From Holtermannia corniformis (lineage: Eukaryota > Basidiomycota > Tremellomycetes > Holtermanniales), in the NCBI GenBank assembly GCA_001599935.1, contig BCIJ01000045.1, positions 25,236-89,235 of the forward strand: 64,000 bases of DNA, in the 5' to 3' direction. A program made the position numbers and the translations under genes. How positions within the stretch are numbered: the stretch's first letter is position 1; each line of letters begins with the position of its first letter. Below, piece after piece: positions 12,297 to 23,333 of this stretch. The notes under the pieces are model-generated. The model was not told where the DNA came from. It saw only the letters and a list, made by a program, of their open reading frames with translations, and ran no database searches.

Positions 12297-12327
12297 CGGC
12301 GGGCGGCGCGAGAGGTGCTTGGTCCAT
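9001..12327 (-). CDS. BDF1: BET-family double-bromodomain protein (Bdf1/Brd4-like)
   Basis: Acetyl-histone reader associated with TFIID/transcription in fungi. It has a Pro-rich N-terminus, then bromodomain 1 (VQHKHLISTVRMLKRSKDA, FNIPHYTQIIQRPMDLGT, ENTRIFNGPDH) and bromodomain 2 (LNYCARAINDLMTKKQYWEA, ALGIPEYYNIIKKPMDMGT, FNNCYTFNPPNQPVH). A coiled coil follows (VTVRKLEAQVADLQQSIAHL), then a basic stretch, an ET domain split by an intron (LAQKQQLAEKITEADPDTL / DDEIELDIETLPPSTVTKLY) and a terminal acidic Ser patch ending at 9001. The core exon has its own ATG at 11196, but a splice acceptor lies just upstream. A separate exon (11875-12327, 151 codons: (QA)n, poly-Pro, KRSSPDGETEMQDGREVKR) joins it in phase 0 across a 656-nt intron. 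I include it as exon 1; if wrong, the gene starts at 11196. Confidence 0.87.
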
Positions 12328-13188
12328 CTAGATCAGTCGGCGCGTCGGATGGATGCCAGTGTCAGACGCCGAGTGGATGGGTCACATAGTCGATGGTGTG
12401 ACGAAAAGGCGTTTCAGGTCGAGAATGATGCGTCTTGTTCAGCACTGTTTTTCATTGAGCACGGAGGGACAGACCTTGTACGGTGCGTGCTAGCCGGCTA
12501 AGAACTGAATCCCTCGACTAGGCTGGCGGGTTGGTTGATGACAGTGGATGGTTGACGGTTGACGGTTGAACCAAACAATTCCACGCGACGAAAGAAAGAG
12601 CGGAGACGAAAGTGGCGGATATACAGATTATTGCAACAAGTGCGGTTCTTATACTGTTGCGGCGTTGATAGCGCGCGTGCCGGCAGCGGGGACAACACAC
12701 ATCCCCGTCCGCGGATCAGTCCCTGCAACACGACGCATCCGGCTTCAAAGGCATCCTCGAGCGTCAGTCTACAGCACTCGGTCAGTGGCAGGGTCAGTGC
12801 CGCGCTGTGCGCACTCAGTACGTGCAGTATGGTTGTCAGATAATGAAAAAAGTGGACGATGACGACGAGGAGAAAAAAGAGGGGTGATGGTGAAAACGGA
12901 GATGCCACGTGGCGGGTAGCCGAGTCAGGTGACTAGAGTGGCAGCTCGCAGACGTTGGCTGCAGCAGCGTCTTGGCGGGGATTGCGAGCGGGTGAGATGG
13001 AGCAGGGTACAAGGTGAATATCACTTGAGAGTGATGACTAGCATGTGCACTCGACGCTGCCTATGCAGCGGCCGAAGACGCGAGATCCTGATCGCACATG
13101 TCCCCCTTCCCGCGCCACGTCATTCCCAAAAAGTTGAAGCACCGTTCAACCTCTGCACAGCTGCAGACCCAGAGAACAGTGCAGCACC
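12328..13188. other. divergent intergenic region between BET and MAK11 genes
   Basis: An 861-bp region between two divergently transcribed genes. It contains three close copies of GGTTGA(C) near 12550-12570 and purine-rich tracts near 12590 and 12870. No ATG-initiated, splice-compatible coding frame and no RNA gene were found. It presumably holds both promoters and leader sequences. Confidence 0.5.
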
Positions 13189-15030
13189 ATGGCAAAGTCA
13201 AAGTCAAAGCACGCCATCACGGCCTCGAGCTCGAGCTCTCAACCTCGTTCCAGCGCCAAGGCCAAGCCGGCTCAAGCCAACACACAGGGCAAACCGCAAG
13301 CCAAGCCGGCACCTTATCCCAAGACGAAACCGGCAGCGGCTGCACCCACCGTCAAGGGCAAAGGCCAAGGCCAAGGCCAAGCCAGTGTCAAGATTGCCGA
13401 CGCTCCCGCCAGCGCCGATCCAAAAGGCAAACGCAAAGCTTCCGCGCCGACCACGTCAAGCTTCAAGATCATTGTAGGGTCGTACGAAAAGAACCTCTAT
13501 GGTCTCGCTGGCTCCCTCTCGGCGTCTTATACCACCCCGTCCCCGTCAGACGACGTCGGTAATGCCGCCGGCGTCTCGCTCGCACCAATCTTCATCTTCC
13601 CAGCCCACCTCGCAACCATCAAAGCCGTCGCCGCTTCGCCGGGCGGTGGCAAGTGGCTCGCGACGGGCAGTGAGGACGAGGTTGTCAAAGTCTGGGATCT
13701 GAAGAAGCGGAAAGAGATTGGAGGCTTGAGCCAGCACCAGGGTACGTTCTGGCCGTGTGAGTGGCAACAGGGCTGACGAGATATCCTCTCCTATGTGTCC
13801 CGCTCGCTCTTTGTTCGATCACGACTTGTGCCATTCTTCTCGCTACCGTGTTGCTCGCTTCTCGTGTTGCCTCGCGCCACAGGGTCCATCACGGCTCTCC
13901 AGTTCCCAACCCGGTCCCACCTCGTCTCTGCGTCGGAAGATTCCACCCTCTCCCTCTTCCGCGTCCGCGACTGGGCCCTTCTCCGGTCCCTCAAAGGCCA
14001 CTCTGGCCGGATCAACGGGTTCGACGTGCACCCGACCGGCCGCGTAGCGCTCAGCGTGGGTAAAGACAAGACGTTGAAGATGTGGGATCTCATGCGTGGC
14101 CGCGGCGCAGCGAGTTTACCGCTTGGCAGGGGTCAGTGCGCAGCGAGCCGCCGTTTGGAGCTGACAGCCATCGGCGTAGAGGCTGAACAGGTCCGGTTCT
14201 CACCTCAAGGCACGCATTTCGCCGTGCTCTCGCCAAACGTGATCGAGCTGTATTCGCTCGTGCGTGCGCTGCTATGCGCCGTGTGGCCGCTGACGGCTCG
14301 CAGGACATGCAGCTGCTGCAAACGCTCGAGACGAAACGACGCTTTCACGACGTTCGGTTCGCGACGATCCGATCGGGCTCGGCAGCCGAGCCAGACGAGC
14401 ACGACGAGCACGAGCTGTTGCTGGTCGCGACGGAAGAGGGCAAGATTGAGTGTTATACGGTCGAAGTGCTCGTTGAAGACGATGGGGACCAAGAGGGCGA
14501 CAAGGCCAAGGAGGATAAGAGTGATGACGAGGACGAGGACAAGGGCCCGAGCACGGTCGCGATTGTGGAAAAGGTCGCGACGTTTGGTGGGCACTCGAAC
14601 CGGTATGTCTCTTGTACCGGTGCCAAGTAGTGGAGCGCGCTCGGATAGCCGTGCACGCAGCACTCGAGCCCGCGCTGACGCCAGCAGTGTCAAATCCATC
14701 TCCACACTCGAACTCTACCTCGCGTCTGACCCGCCGCGCAAGACGACGCTGGTCGCGAGCTGCTCGTCCGACGGCAAGATCAACCTGTACGACCTGGCGG
14801 CCATTCCCGGTCTGGACGCTGCTTCCGCTTCCGCCGAGCTCGCACCGATCGCGAGCTATGACACTGAAGGCTCGCGCTTGATCTGCGTCACGCTCGCAGA
14901 GGACGAGGGCCCGGCTGGCCGTGTGCAAGCGCAGGCAGAGGCGGACGAGGACGAGGATGACGACGAGCTCTATGGTTCCAGCCAGGACGAGGACGAGGGC
15001 GAGAGCGAGAACGAGATGGAGCAAGACTAG
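13189..15030 (+). CDS. MAK11: WD40 ribosome-biogenesis factor Mak11 (PAK1IP1 family)
   Basis: Nucleolar beta-propeller protein needed for 60S subunit assembly. ATG 13189 opens a low-complexity Lys/Ala/Gln/Ser tail of about 80 residues. Then comes FKIIVGSYEKNLYGLAGS, the family's first blade. Diagnostic Mak11 motifs follow across exons: GKWLATGSEDEVVKVWDLKK, KEIGGLSQHQ | GSITALQFP, HLVSASEDSTLSLFRVRDW, LKGHSGRINGFDVHPTGRVA and LSVGKDKTLKMWDLMRGRG. Later blades are weaker, as usual for the family (QVRFSPQGTHFAVLS, HELLLVATEEGKIECYTVE, TLVASCSSDGKINLYDL). The C-terminus is a long Asp/Glu-rich tail. Introns are short, and the one after MRGRG joins LGR to EAEQV in frame. An acidic loop within the propeller (near 14490-14560) is an insertion relative to the yeast protein as I know it. 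Confidence 0.92.
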
Positions 15031-15482
15031 GAGGCACCGGATGCATGCCCTGGTCGAGGGTCCGGAACAGGACAGCGTGCGACGCGTCGTATGCAGATTC
15101 CTCGGGCTCGGTACGGAGCTATGGATGCTCGGCGTTGGCGTCCAGTGTACAAGTAGCCAGCTCTTGGTCTCGACTCTGCACCGGTCCAAGCTCCTGGCGG
15201 GCAAACGACCGACGCGTCGACCGTCTTTACAGTTTGTGTTTGACGCATCGTCGTTTGCGACAGACGTCCAAGGTGCAAGCTCGCCGGTTTGCTCGTGCAC
15301 ACGGCAAAGCACAGTCGTACACCAACAGTTGTTGCCGAACAACAAACACGGATCGGGCCCAGTCGAGCTCTGATCACAACGGACCGCACCGCGTTGTTTG
15401 CGACCCGCAGCCGTTTAAAGCAATCTCGACAGATCCAACCGTCTCTCACTGCTCGCACACGATCACTAGACCAACACACATC
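15031..15482. other. intergenic between two plus-strand genes
   Basis: About 450 bp with no supported coding or RNA feature. It should contain the MAK11 3' UTR and the promoter of the next gene. Confidence 0.45.
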
Positions 15483-16979
15483 ATGCCGCTCGACGCGCGC
15501 CGTCCGCAACTGGCTTGCATCACCGTCCCAGGCCCAGCGTGAGTGCTGCGGTGCCGAATCCAGAGCTCACACTCGCAGCTTTGACAACACAATGGACCCT
15601 CACACCCCACTGCCGTTCACGCCGATGCCTTATGCTCAGGTCGGTCGCCTGCCAACTGATCCCACGCTGTAGCTCACACCACAGTGCCATCCGATCATCT
15701 TGACGCCTACAAAGCAGCAGTTTGAAACACTGCACGACTCGCCGATCGCTGGCATGAAGCGATCCCGACCTACCATCTCGCCCGTCGTCGGTCCGCTCCA
15801 GTCTGGCGTGTTCGAGGACGCAGTCGTCAAGGAGGAATGGGACTCGCGCGAGGATGGCATCGTCCAATCTGTAAATCGGCCGGAAGAGTCAGCTGCGGAT
15901 CGAGCTGACCTCGTCCAGTTCTTGTCTCACCCTCTGCACCCACTCTCATCGCCTTATCCTCCCGCGACGCTGCCTCCACCTGGAGCTCTTGATGAGCTCG
16001 CGTCGCAGATTATGCACTATCACCGTGCACCCCACAGCTCGCTCACGTCGTCCACCTCGCTCCCGACACTGTCCGCCATTGCTTCATCCCAATCGACCCA
16101 AGCCAACACCGACGACTCGCAGAGCCAAGGCCCTCGTCGGACACGGGCCAGAGCCGCCACGTCGGCCGGGTGGAAACACTCGTGGGCGGCGACACGACAA
16201 CGGCTGTTTGAGCTCGCGCGCAAAGAGAGTAAAGAGGCCACGGGCGGTCTCGGTCGCCGTCCGAGGGGTCGCAAGCCGTCGATCAGCCGGAACAACTCGA
16301 TGTCCTTTTTGGATGCCGAGCACGACGAGGGCACGGCAACACCCCAGGGTGGGATCGGAGAGGTCTTGAGGCTCAGTACGAGCTTGCAGAGGACGAGCGC
16401 GGGTGAAAGTGGTGGGCTCAGGGGTGCGAGTGCTGGAGGCTTGTCATCGCGTGAGTGCCATGGCGCTGCCCACTACCAAGGCTGACGCGCACAGCACTCT
16501 CCTTTTCGCCCGTCTCGAGCCGCCGCGGTTCGCTCGCAAGCGGTGCTCTCACACCCGCCCGCACCTCGTCCCTGCTCTCGCGCGGCCGCTCGTTTACGGC
16601 CGAAGACTTTGAGACTTATATCCGCCAACGCACGACCCCGTCCCCCGAGCACGCCCAGCTCGGGATCGATACCCCACGGAAACGGTTCTTCACCCCGCTC
16701 GAGGCTGGCGCCGATAGCGAGATGGACGTGATGCCGGCCATCACGCTCACGCTGCACTCGCCCACTCGGCGATCGAGCTCGCCATCGCCCGCGTTCGCCA
16801 GCCTATCGCTCGCGTCGCCGACAGTTCGCAAAGACAGCGTGACCCTCATCCCTGGCAAGAAACGCCAACGCCTGCGATCCAACAACGCGCTCAGCGTCCG
16901 CGTCCCCTCGGTCATGTGCCAAGAGCACGCGTGGGCGATCGATACGGAACCGCTGCAGAGTCCGTCGGCCGCGCTGTAG
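15483..16979 (+). CDS. unknown Ser/Pro/Arg-rich protein with four exons
   Basis: Function not recognised. I start at ATG 15483 because exon 15483-15538 (MPLDARRPQLACITVPGPA) splices over a 40-nt intron, in frame, into FDNTMDPHTPLPFTPMPYAQ. A 45-nt intron (15640-15684) then leads to CHPIILTPTKQQFETLHDSP, so three exons share one frame; a start at the internal ATG 15592 is the alternative. The remainder is disordered: basic RRTRARAATSAGWKHSW, a predicted helix RQRLFELARKESKEA, a phospho-type RKPSISRNNSMSFLD and, after the last intron, LTPARTSSLLSRGRSFTAED and TPRKRFFTPLEAG. Many SP/TP and RxxS sites suggest a kinase-regulated, perhaps cell-cycle, protein; that is inference. There is no signal peptide or membrane segment. 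Confidence 0.65.
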
Positions 16980-17577
16980 CTCTGGGATTCTTGTACTCGA
17001 GTTTGGCAGTCTGTCTGTAGATGTAAGAATAGAGATAGACCTTGCGTTGCATCCGACCTCGAGCTCTGCGTTTGGCTCTGACCGTGCTTCAGCCACGCCC
17101 CTATGTGCGACTGTCCCTGTTGGCGGCACGGCAAGCTGATATGTATGAATAGCGCGTCAGCACGGTTGACTGACCGAGCACACGAGTCTGTGACCCGTTT
17201 CGCCCTTGCCAATCTCAACCGTTTCATCTCTGCGCGGCCGAAACGGACACGCCCAGCTCGACGTTTCATCACAAACTCTGCGCTCGAGCCTAGCGCGGCC
17301 TCGTCACCCATCATAAGCCAGCGTGCGCACTCTCCAAGTCTATCATCCCCCTTCCGACTGCTGAGCACTCTACTTCTCCATCGTCCCGGCGGCGACCCAA
17401 TTTTCATACCTGTATAAAAAAACCCTTTTCACGGACGGTGCAGCGTGCCGGTAACGGTCAGTGCGGTCATCATCCAACCCAGACGCTGATAGCGAATCCT
17501 CAGCTTTTGCGACTGGTTCGCGCTCTCGATCGAGCTTTTAATCCGCTTCCGTTCCGCACCTGATAGACTTGGCCACC
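16980..17577. other. intergenic/promoter upstream of secreted-protein gene
   Basis: About 600 bp without a supported gene. A TATA-like run (TATAAAAAAA, about 17412-17421) lies roughly 160 bp before the ATG of the secreted protein and is the best core-promoter candidate. The stretch from 16980 probably includes the 3' UTR of the upstream gene. Confidence 0.5.
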
Positions 17578-19219
17578 ATGCGCTTCCTGTCGTTGCTGTT
17601 GATCTGTACAATGTTCATCCTGCCCGCGCTCGCGAGGGCAACACCGGTGAGTCCCCTGCGTCCGGAACGCGCTCGATACATACATGCTGAAGCGCATAGC
17701 AACGTGGAGGCGGCGGCGGCGGCGGCGGCGGTCGAGGCGGTCAAGGCGGGTTCCCGGGCCGCTTTGGACAGTTTCCAGGCGCTAATGGTCGGTTCCCAGG
17801 CGGGTTTGGCGGTGGGTTTGGTGGCGGCGGTCAAGGTGGCCAGGGCGGCAACAACGGTCAGAACGGCCAGAACGGTCAGAACGGCCAGAACGGCGGCAAC
17901 AATGGCCAGAACAATGCCGGCCAGGGTCAGAACAATGGCAACAACGGCAACAACGGTGGAAACAACGTACCTCGATCGCGCTTCTACCGACTCTTGGTGT
18001 TCACTGATCTTCCCACAGGGTAACAACGCCAACCTTGACCCGCCGTCGGTCGAGCCCGGACCCGAGGTCGCCGTGCTGAACGACAAGTCTGGTACACGTA
18101 AGTCGCATTGCATCTGCCGGTTCAAGCGCTTGCACTGACATGACATACAGGTCTCGATCCTTCGTTGGTCCAGGATACGCCAGCCGAGGGAGCTCCGGCC
18201 GACGGTCAAGCCGACTCGGCCGTCAGCAATGGCAACTTTATCAACGTCCGTCTCAACCTAGATCCCTCGCGCTAAGCTCATGATCCCAGTTCTGCAAGGG
18301 CCAGGAGATCACCAACGGCAAGCAGGCGACCGGCGGTACCTGCAAGTGAGCCGATCAAGACTGTCGAGAGACTCGCTAACGATCCCAGCCCGATCGTCAT
18401 TGGCCAAGTTTGTTTGCGCTTGGTTCGACGGTCGAGACTGACCTCCCACAGATCCCGGCGTCGAACAAACAGACGACGACCAAGTTTACCTCGCCCGTGC
18501 GTCCTTGACACGACGTGTTTGTGTCCTGCTGACGGCTGGCAGCAAAACTTTGGCACGATCCCGGCCAACCAAAACTTCAACCTCCAGGTCGCGGTCAGCA
18601 ACATTGACACCGGTGAGCGTCGCACTGCTGCCGGCGAACGGCGTTGACAATCTCTCAGGTAGCTTCACGGATGCGCAGAACACGTACTATGCGGCACCGC
18701 AGCAGGTCAACCCGGCGACTGGCAACATCATCGGTCACGGTACGTCGCATCCTTTGCGCTGGCTTGGCGCTGACGACTGCAGTCCACGTCGTCGTCAACA
18801 AGCTGTCGTCCCTGCAGCAGACCGACACGCTCGACTCGAACAAGTTTGACTTTTTCAAGGGCATCAATGGCAAAGCCGGTGCGTTGATCGTCGAACTATC
18901 ATAGATGTCTGCTGAACTGTAGCAGACAATGGCGTATTGACTGCCCTTGTTGATGGTGGTCTTGCCGCCGGGGCGTACCGGTACGAGTTAGAACTTCATC
19001 TGCTTTATACTAACCTGGTCAGTGCTTGCACCATTGTCTCGTCGTCCAATCACATGTGAGTCATCTGCATTGAAACCAAGACACAGCTGATGTCCCAGGT
19101 CCGTGGTTCTGCCGATTGCCCAACGTACAGCCGAGGTCAGTGCCTCCAACCTGTAGGCCACCCATGACTACAAGGTCTGACACCCGCAGAACGACTGCAT
19201 CTACTTCACCGCCCAGTGA
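17578..19219 (+). CDS. secreted Gly/Asn/Gln-rich protein with conserved fungal C-terminal domain
   Basis: The N-terminus MRFLSLLLICTMFILPALA is a clear signal peptide. Exon 2 (from 17700) is extreme low complexity: a Gly run, then repeats of (G)GQNGQN, NNGN and GGNN up to position 17966. The remaining short exons give a conserved-looking globular part: LDPPSVEPGPEVAVLNDKSG, FCKGQEITNGKQATGGTCN (two Cys), QNFGTIPANQNFNLQVAVSN, GSFTDAQNTYYAAPQQVNP, IIGHVHVVVNKL, FDFFKGINGK, GVLTALVDGGLAAGAYR, ACTIVSSSNHMSVVLPIAQR and NDCIYFTAQ-stop. I recognise this C-terminal pattern as one found in many secreted fungal proteins of unknown function, but cannot assign a role. There are about twelve exons and eleven introns (about 43-54 nt) in 1.6 kb. 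A cell-surface or adhesive role is inference. No C-terminal anchor is visible. Confidence 0.8.
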
Positions 19220-19434
19220 TGCTCTCGCTACGGCATGGATCGTACCTCCAACGTCCGTGAGAGCGGTGCGGGCGCTGTTCTTTGTTCCAGTCCAATAGTC
19301 TAATCCGTCATGAAGCCCTGCACCGTCCTTTCGTGCTGACCTCGGTCTGGATGGGCTACCTGAACACCATTATGTCATTCATCGTGATTGTCATTATCGG
19401 AGCCCATATATATACAGACTATCTAGTAGTCACC

Positions 19435-20967
19435 TTACAACACGGTGGCGGCGCCAGCGATGCAGGCGAGAGCGGTGACGAGTCCGAACCATATCGAGTC
19501 GATCGAGACCGCCTGAATGGCAGCGCCGGAGGGCTGGGCTGATTCAGAGCTGGAGGCGGTGGCAGTGTTGGTGTTGGTGATGACCGCTGGGAGTGAGGAC
19601 GTCGGGACTTGGGTACCAGCAGCTGCGGCGGATGACGCACTGCGGCCGTCAGCAGCATGCAACCAGTCATCACGCCGACTCACGCGCCGGCCGCAGCTTC
19701 AGCATTGGTGTCGGTGTTGTACAGCACCGAGTCGATAACCTATGTCACGTCACCTCGATTCCGAACACAGCAGAAGCACACGCACATGGATGACCCCGTT
19801 GGCGATCGGGACGTCTGTCCTCAAGATCCTTGCTGTTGTGTTGACGGTCACAACATAGACGCCCGTGTCGTTGGTCAACACGCGCAGGTTCTGGCCCGAG
19901 CTCGTGACGAGGTTCTCGGTGTTTGTGAGCAGCTGAGAATAGAAGACTGAGCCGTTGATGAACTGCGCTTGCGATGAGCTATGATCGCTTGACACGAGGT
20001 CGCAGCACGTACGTGGTTGTACAAAACGGCACCGGCTTGGTCGGTTGGCAACCCTGCCAGTTGACCTTGGACGGCCTCGACTGCGCTGTCGATGGGGACA
20101 AACGCCGTCAAGCCGTTGAAGTCTTCCAGCGCGTCACCGGCAGAGAATTGGTTGACGAGGCTAGTGAATGCAGGAAAGCCGTACGGTGCCGCGAGTACCA
20201 GAGTCGTGTTGAGCGTCTGGATGAGCGGCGAGGGCTGCGCTCGTCAGCCGAGTACGACGCGAGTCAACTCCACCCACAATTTGCAGGATCTGCAGAACCA
20301 TGTCAGCGCGCCGCCCAATCGAGTCGACTGACGCACCTTGTCAATCGGCTGCACGAGCAGATTCGAGTGCTCAACCATGCCACCGATCGAGCTCGCGTTC
20401 CAAGCATCGCCACGGATCAACACGGTCGCGCCGTTCGAGTTGGGGGCCTTTTCAAGTACGACGACCTGCGTCTGGTTGTTTGGCAGCTTGGTCGTCGCTG
20501 TGCGAAGTAGAGTCTTGGCGACCGTGTGCTGGCGCGGTGGGGAGATTTCCGACGAGTTGACAGACGCTGGGACGATCTGTCTTCGTGTCAGTAATGAACG
20601 CTGCCATGAAGCGACGTACGTGATAGGCGAGGAGCGAGACGAGCTCGTCAGACGGCGGGGGATTCGTCAGGTTGCTAGCTTCAAAGGCCTGTACGTTGTC
20701 AGCCGAGCTCACGATTGGTATACAGGACCGGGCACTTACAGAGTCCGGCGGGGCGTACACCGTAAAGTTGCCTTCTGAAAACAGGCCGTTGACCAGAGCC
20801 GCTCCCCGCTCGCCGGAGCCCTGCACGACCTGGATCACATTGTTGAGCGCCGAGAGGTTGGCTGCGACCAGAGCTGCCGAGAGATCGGTAAAGTAGTCCG
20901 AGGCGTTGGACGCCGGGAGAGCTTTGGCGAGAACCGGGAGCAACGCAACAAGGGCGAGCACTCGCAT
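19435..20967 (-). CDS. GPI-type cell-surface protein with two fasciclin (FAS1) domains
   Basis: The protein starts at the ATG ending at 20967 with signal peptide MRVLALVALLPVLAKALP. FAS1 domain 1 contains FTVYAPPDSA, SLLAYHIVPASV and VLIRGDAWNASSIGG..NLLVQPIDKILQ. FAS1 domain 2 contains TLVLAAPYGFPAFTSLVNQF, NGLTAFVPIDSAVEAV, AGAVLYNHV, FINGSVFYSQLL, VYVVTVNTTARIL and IANGVIHVIDSVLYN (the H2-type end of the fold). A Ser/Thr/Ala-rich stalk and a terminal hydrophobic segment (SIWFGLVTALACIAGAATVL) complete a GPI-anchored layout. FAS1 proteins of this kind act in cell adhesion and wall contact. Multiple short introns occur. The gene is convergent with the secreted Gly/Asn protein (215 bp between stops), so two cell-surface genes are adjacent. 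Confidence 0.87.
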
Positions 20968-21671
20968 TGTGAGGGCTATCGGGAGAGCCTGCTGCACCGA
21001 GAGCATCAGTATTTATGCACCTGAGCAGGCATGCAGGCAGGCGATCAGCGCCTGCCTGTTCGCTACGTCACATTGCGCGAGCAGCCACAAAGGGGACTGC
21101 AATCTTGCGGTGACGATCCGGCTTTGCCAAGAAGAGAAGGTCGATCAATGACGCAGCGGCGGTCGTAAAGGTATGCTTGCCACGCCAAGAGCTGCAGGGG
21201 CCAGGGCCATCAGCAGGGTCAGTGAGGGTTTGTGAAGACCGCTCATCGCGATGGGATATCAGTCAGGGGCTTGGTGAGCAAATGGCAAAGTTGGGCCGAG
21301 GAACGAGGGCACCTCGAGGTCGGTATGTTTGCATTGCGGTGTTCCAGTGTAGAAGGTCGTCAGCGGTGACATCTTGCAAGGTGCAGGTGATGACGCAGAA
21401 CAGGGGTGGGCTGTTTTCTTTGAGTGGTCAGTTGGCATCATTGTCGCTCTCATCAGTCGGCATCGGCACAGTCAGCACCACGGTCAGCTACCCTCATCAG
21501 CTGGAGTATGCACTTGTTGCAGCCCGGGATTGCTGATCATGGTCGTCGTTGTCATTCGTCATCAACTTTGCTCGGACAAAAGTCAGAGTCCGTGCGGCCG
21601 GGATCGTCGATCGTAAACGTCGTAGTCACAGGCTGCAATTCACCTTCTGTTTGCAAGTTTGACAGGGCAAG
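20968..21671. other. divergent intergenic region between fasciclin and carrier genes
   Basis: About 700 bp separating divergent genes. The fasciclin side contains the TATA-like box and perfect hairpin listed separately. The rest shows no supported gene or RNA. Confidence 0.5.
21009..21058 (-). promoter_or_regulatory. TATA-like box plus perfect 10-bp palindrome upstream of fasciclin gene
   Basis: On the fasciclin (minus) strand a CATAAATA box lies about 45 bp before the ATG. Directly upstream is a perfect inverted repeat with arms CAGGCAGGCG (21034-21043) and CGCCTGCCTG (21049-21058) around a 5-nt loop. The position just 5' of a TATA-like element suggests a binding site for a dimeric regulator, though a cruciform or chance palindrome is possible. 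Confidence 0.5.
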
Positions 21672-23241
21672 ATGTCGAGTAAGGCCGGTCCCAGTCGACA
21701 GGCGGAGCGGGAACAGGCCGTCCCGTTGCCTGTCCCGGCGCCAGTGCCCTTCAAGGGTAAGGGTAAGGAAACAGTGGTTGAGCCAGAGCACAACCAACTG
21801 TTCGGGTTCGCGGCAGGGATCTTGAGCGGGTGGACCAAGGTGGGCAGCCGATGAGCTGGCGGTCTCGCGTGCTGACATTCCAGCTCGCTGTGGGACATCC
21901 ATTCGACTCGGTGAGCTCCACAACGGGTTGAAGCGAGTGGGTGCTGACGACTTTACAGATCAAGGTGTGCAAGCTTGGACTGGACACGATGGCTTCCAAG
22001 CTAATTCTTGTGCTAATCGTAGACTCGATGTGAGTGCTCATGCAGTGTTTGCGGTTCACTGACGATGCAACAGTGCAATGTGCTCCAGCGACTCAATACC
22101 GAGGAGCATGGGACTGTGTGACCCAGCTCGTCCGGAGAGAAGTCAGTCCTGCTCGTGTCATCGTGAACCTGCTCACGCAGACAGGGCATTCTCGCCGTGT
22201 ACAAGGGCGCTGCAACGCCCGCAGTTGGCTGGGGCATCACTGACGCCATCCTCATGGGCAGGTGCATCTCCCCAGCTCGAGCGCGACGGTCAGTACTGAC
22301 ACCCACCAGTCTACACAACTATCGCAACTTTCTGCTCAAGAATGGCTTTGCTCAACCCATCCCAGGACAGGACGGTCGGCGACTGAGCCTGCTAGGGCAC
22401 TCTATCGCCGGGTTTGGTGCCGGATGGTCAAAGCACGTATCCCTCTGCTTCTACCTGCACAAGGCTGACCAAACACAGCTCACTTCTCGCCCACCCGATT
22501 GAAAACATCAAATGCAAGCTCCAGATGCAGATGGCGCGTTCAGGCGAAGCCAAGCTGTACGCCAATCCAATCGATGTAATCCGGCAAACGGTCGCGATTC
22601 AAGGTCCACTTGGGATGTGGCGAGGCTTTGGCGCCAGTCTGCTGTATCGCAGTAACTTTGCGTGGATGTTTGGCGGTCAGTTGGGTACTCGAGCATGGGT
22701 CTAGAGCTGAACAGATGCGGTGTAGGGTTCGAGGTTTTCAACCGGTTGTTCAAGAGCCTGGATGGGACGAAATGGGCAATGTCGACGGGCACGGCCAACT
22801 TTATCGCTGGTGGAATGGCCTCGAACGTATATTGGTTCTGCGCGCTTCGTAAGTACAATGCTGGCCGACTCCCTCGACAGGCTGACTCGTCAGCTTTCGA
22901 CAATGTCAAGAATCGGATCATGAGTGAGTAAAGACGCTTCACTGGGCATGACAAGCAGCGCTGACACCGCCCAGCTGACTCGTTGACAACACCGCGCTAC
23001 ACGAGCGTACTTCAAGCGTTCAAGACGATCATTGACGAGCCTCGGCGGGCTGATAAAGGCGCATTCTGGAACTCTGGCGCCGTCGTCAAGAACTTTTACA
23101 AGGTTCGTCATGTTCGCCTTGACGGCGCAGATGCTGATCAGGCATCAGGGCTTTGTTCCAGTTGTGTTGCGGGCGTTTCCCACAAACGCGGCGGCTTTGG
23201 CTGTATGGGAGGGCGTGATGCGGTGGTCAAAGGCCAAGTAG
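21672..23241 (+). CDS. mitochondrial carrier family (SLC25) transporter with microexons
   Basis: Inner-membrane solute carrier with the usual three repeats. Carrier signatures are GHPFDSIKTRLQ (repeat 1), AHPIENIKCKLQ (repeat 2) and ALPFDNVKNRIM (repeat 3). Supporting blocks are FAAGILSGWTKLAV, GAWDCVTQLVRREGILAVYKG, VIRQTVAIQGPLGMWRGFG and GFVPVVLRAFPTNAAALAVW, ending KAK. The FPTNAA..WE end resembles carnitine/acylcarnitine and basic amino-acid carriers (SLC25A20/29 group), but the substrate cannot be fixed. The first signature is encoded by four exons: 21884-21910 (...GHPFDS), a 6-nt exon 21959-21964 (IK), a 7-nt exon 22023-22029 (TR + 1 nt) and 22074 onward (LQ...). No other splicing keeps the PxD/ExxK/RxR motif. 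The N-terminal Pro/Lys-rich tail is not a typical presequence, as usual for carriers. Confidence 0.9.
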
Positions 23242-23333
23242 GACCCGGACGGGCGATAATCTCGTAGATGATGTATCATAGATGCCGTGTTTGAGTCGTT
23301 GCTGTGCATTTGAAGTCACACACGGGCGTCGCA

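Noticed and set aside
12498..12908. Minus-strand open frame with a hydrophobic start between BET and MAK11 genes.
   Set aside because: No ATG start, and composition follows homopurine/pyrimidine tracts; looks like promoter sequence.
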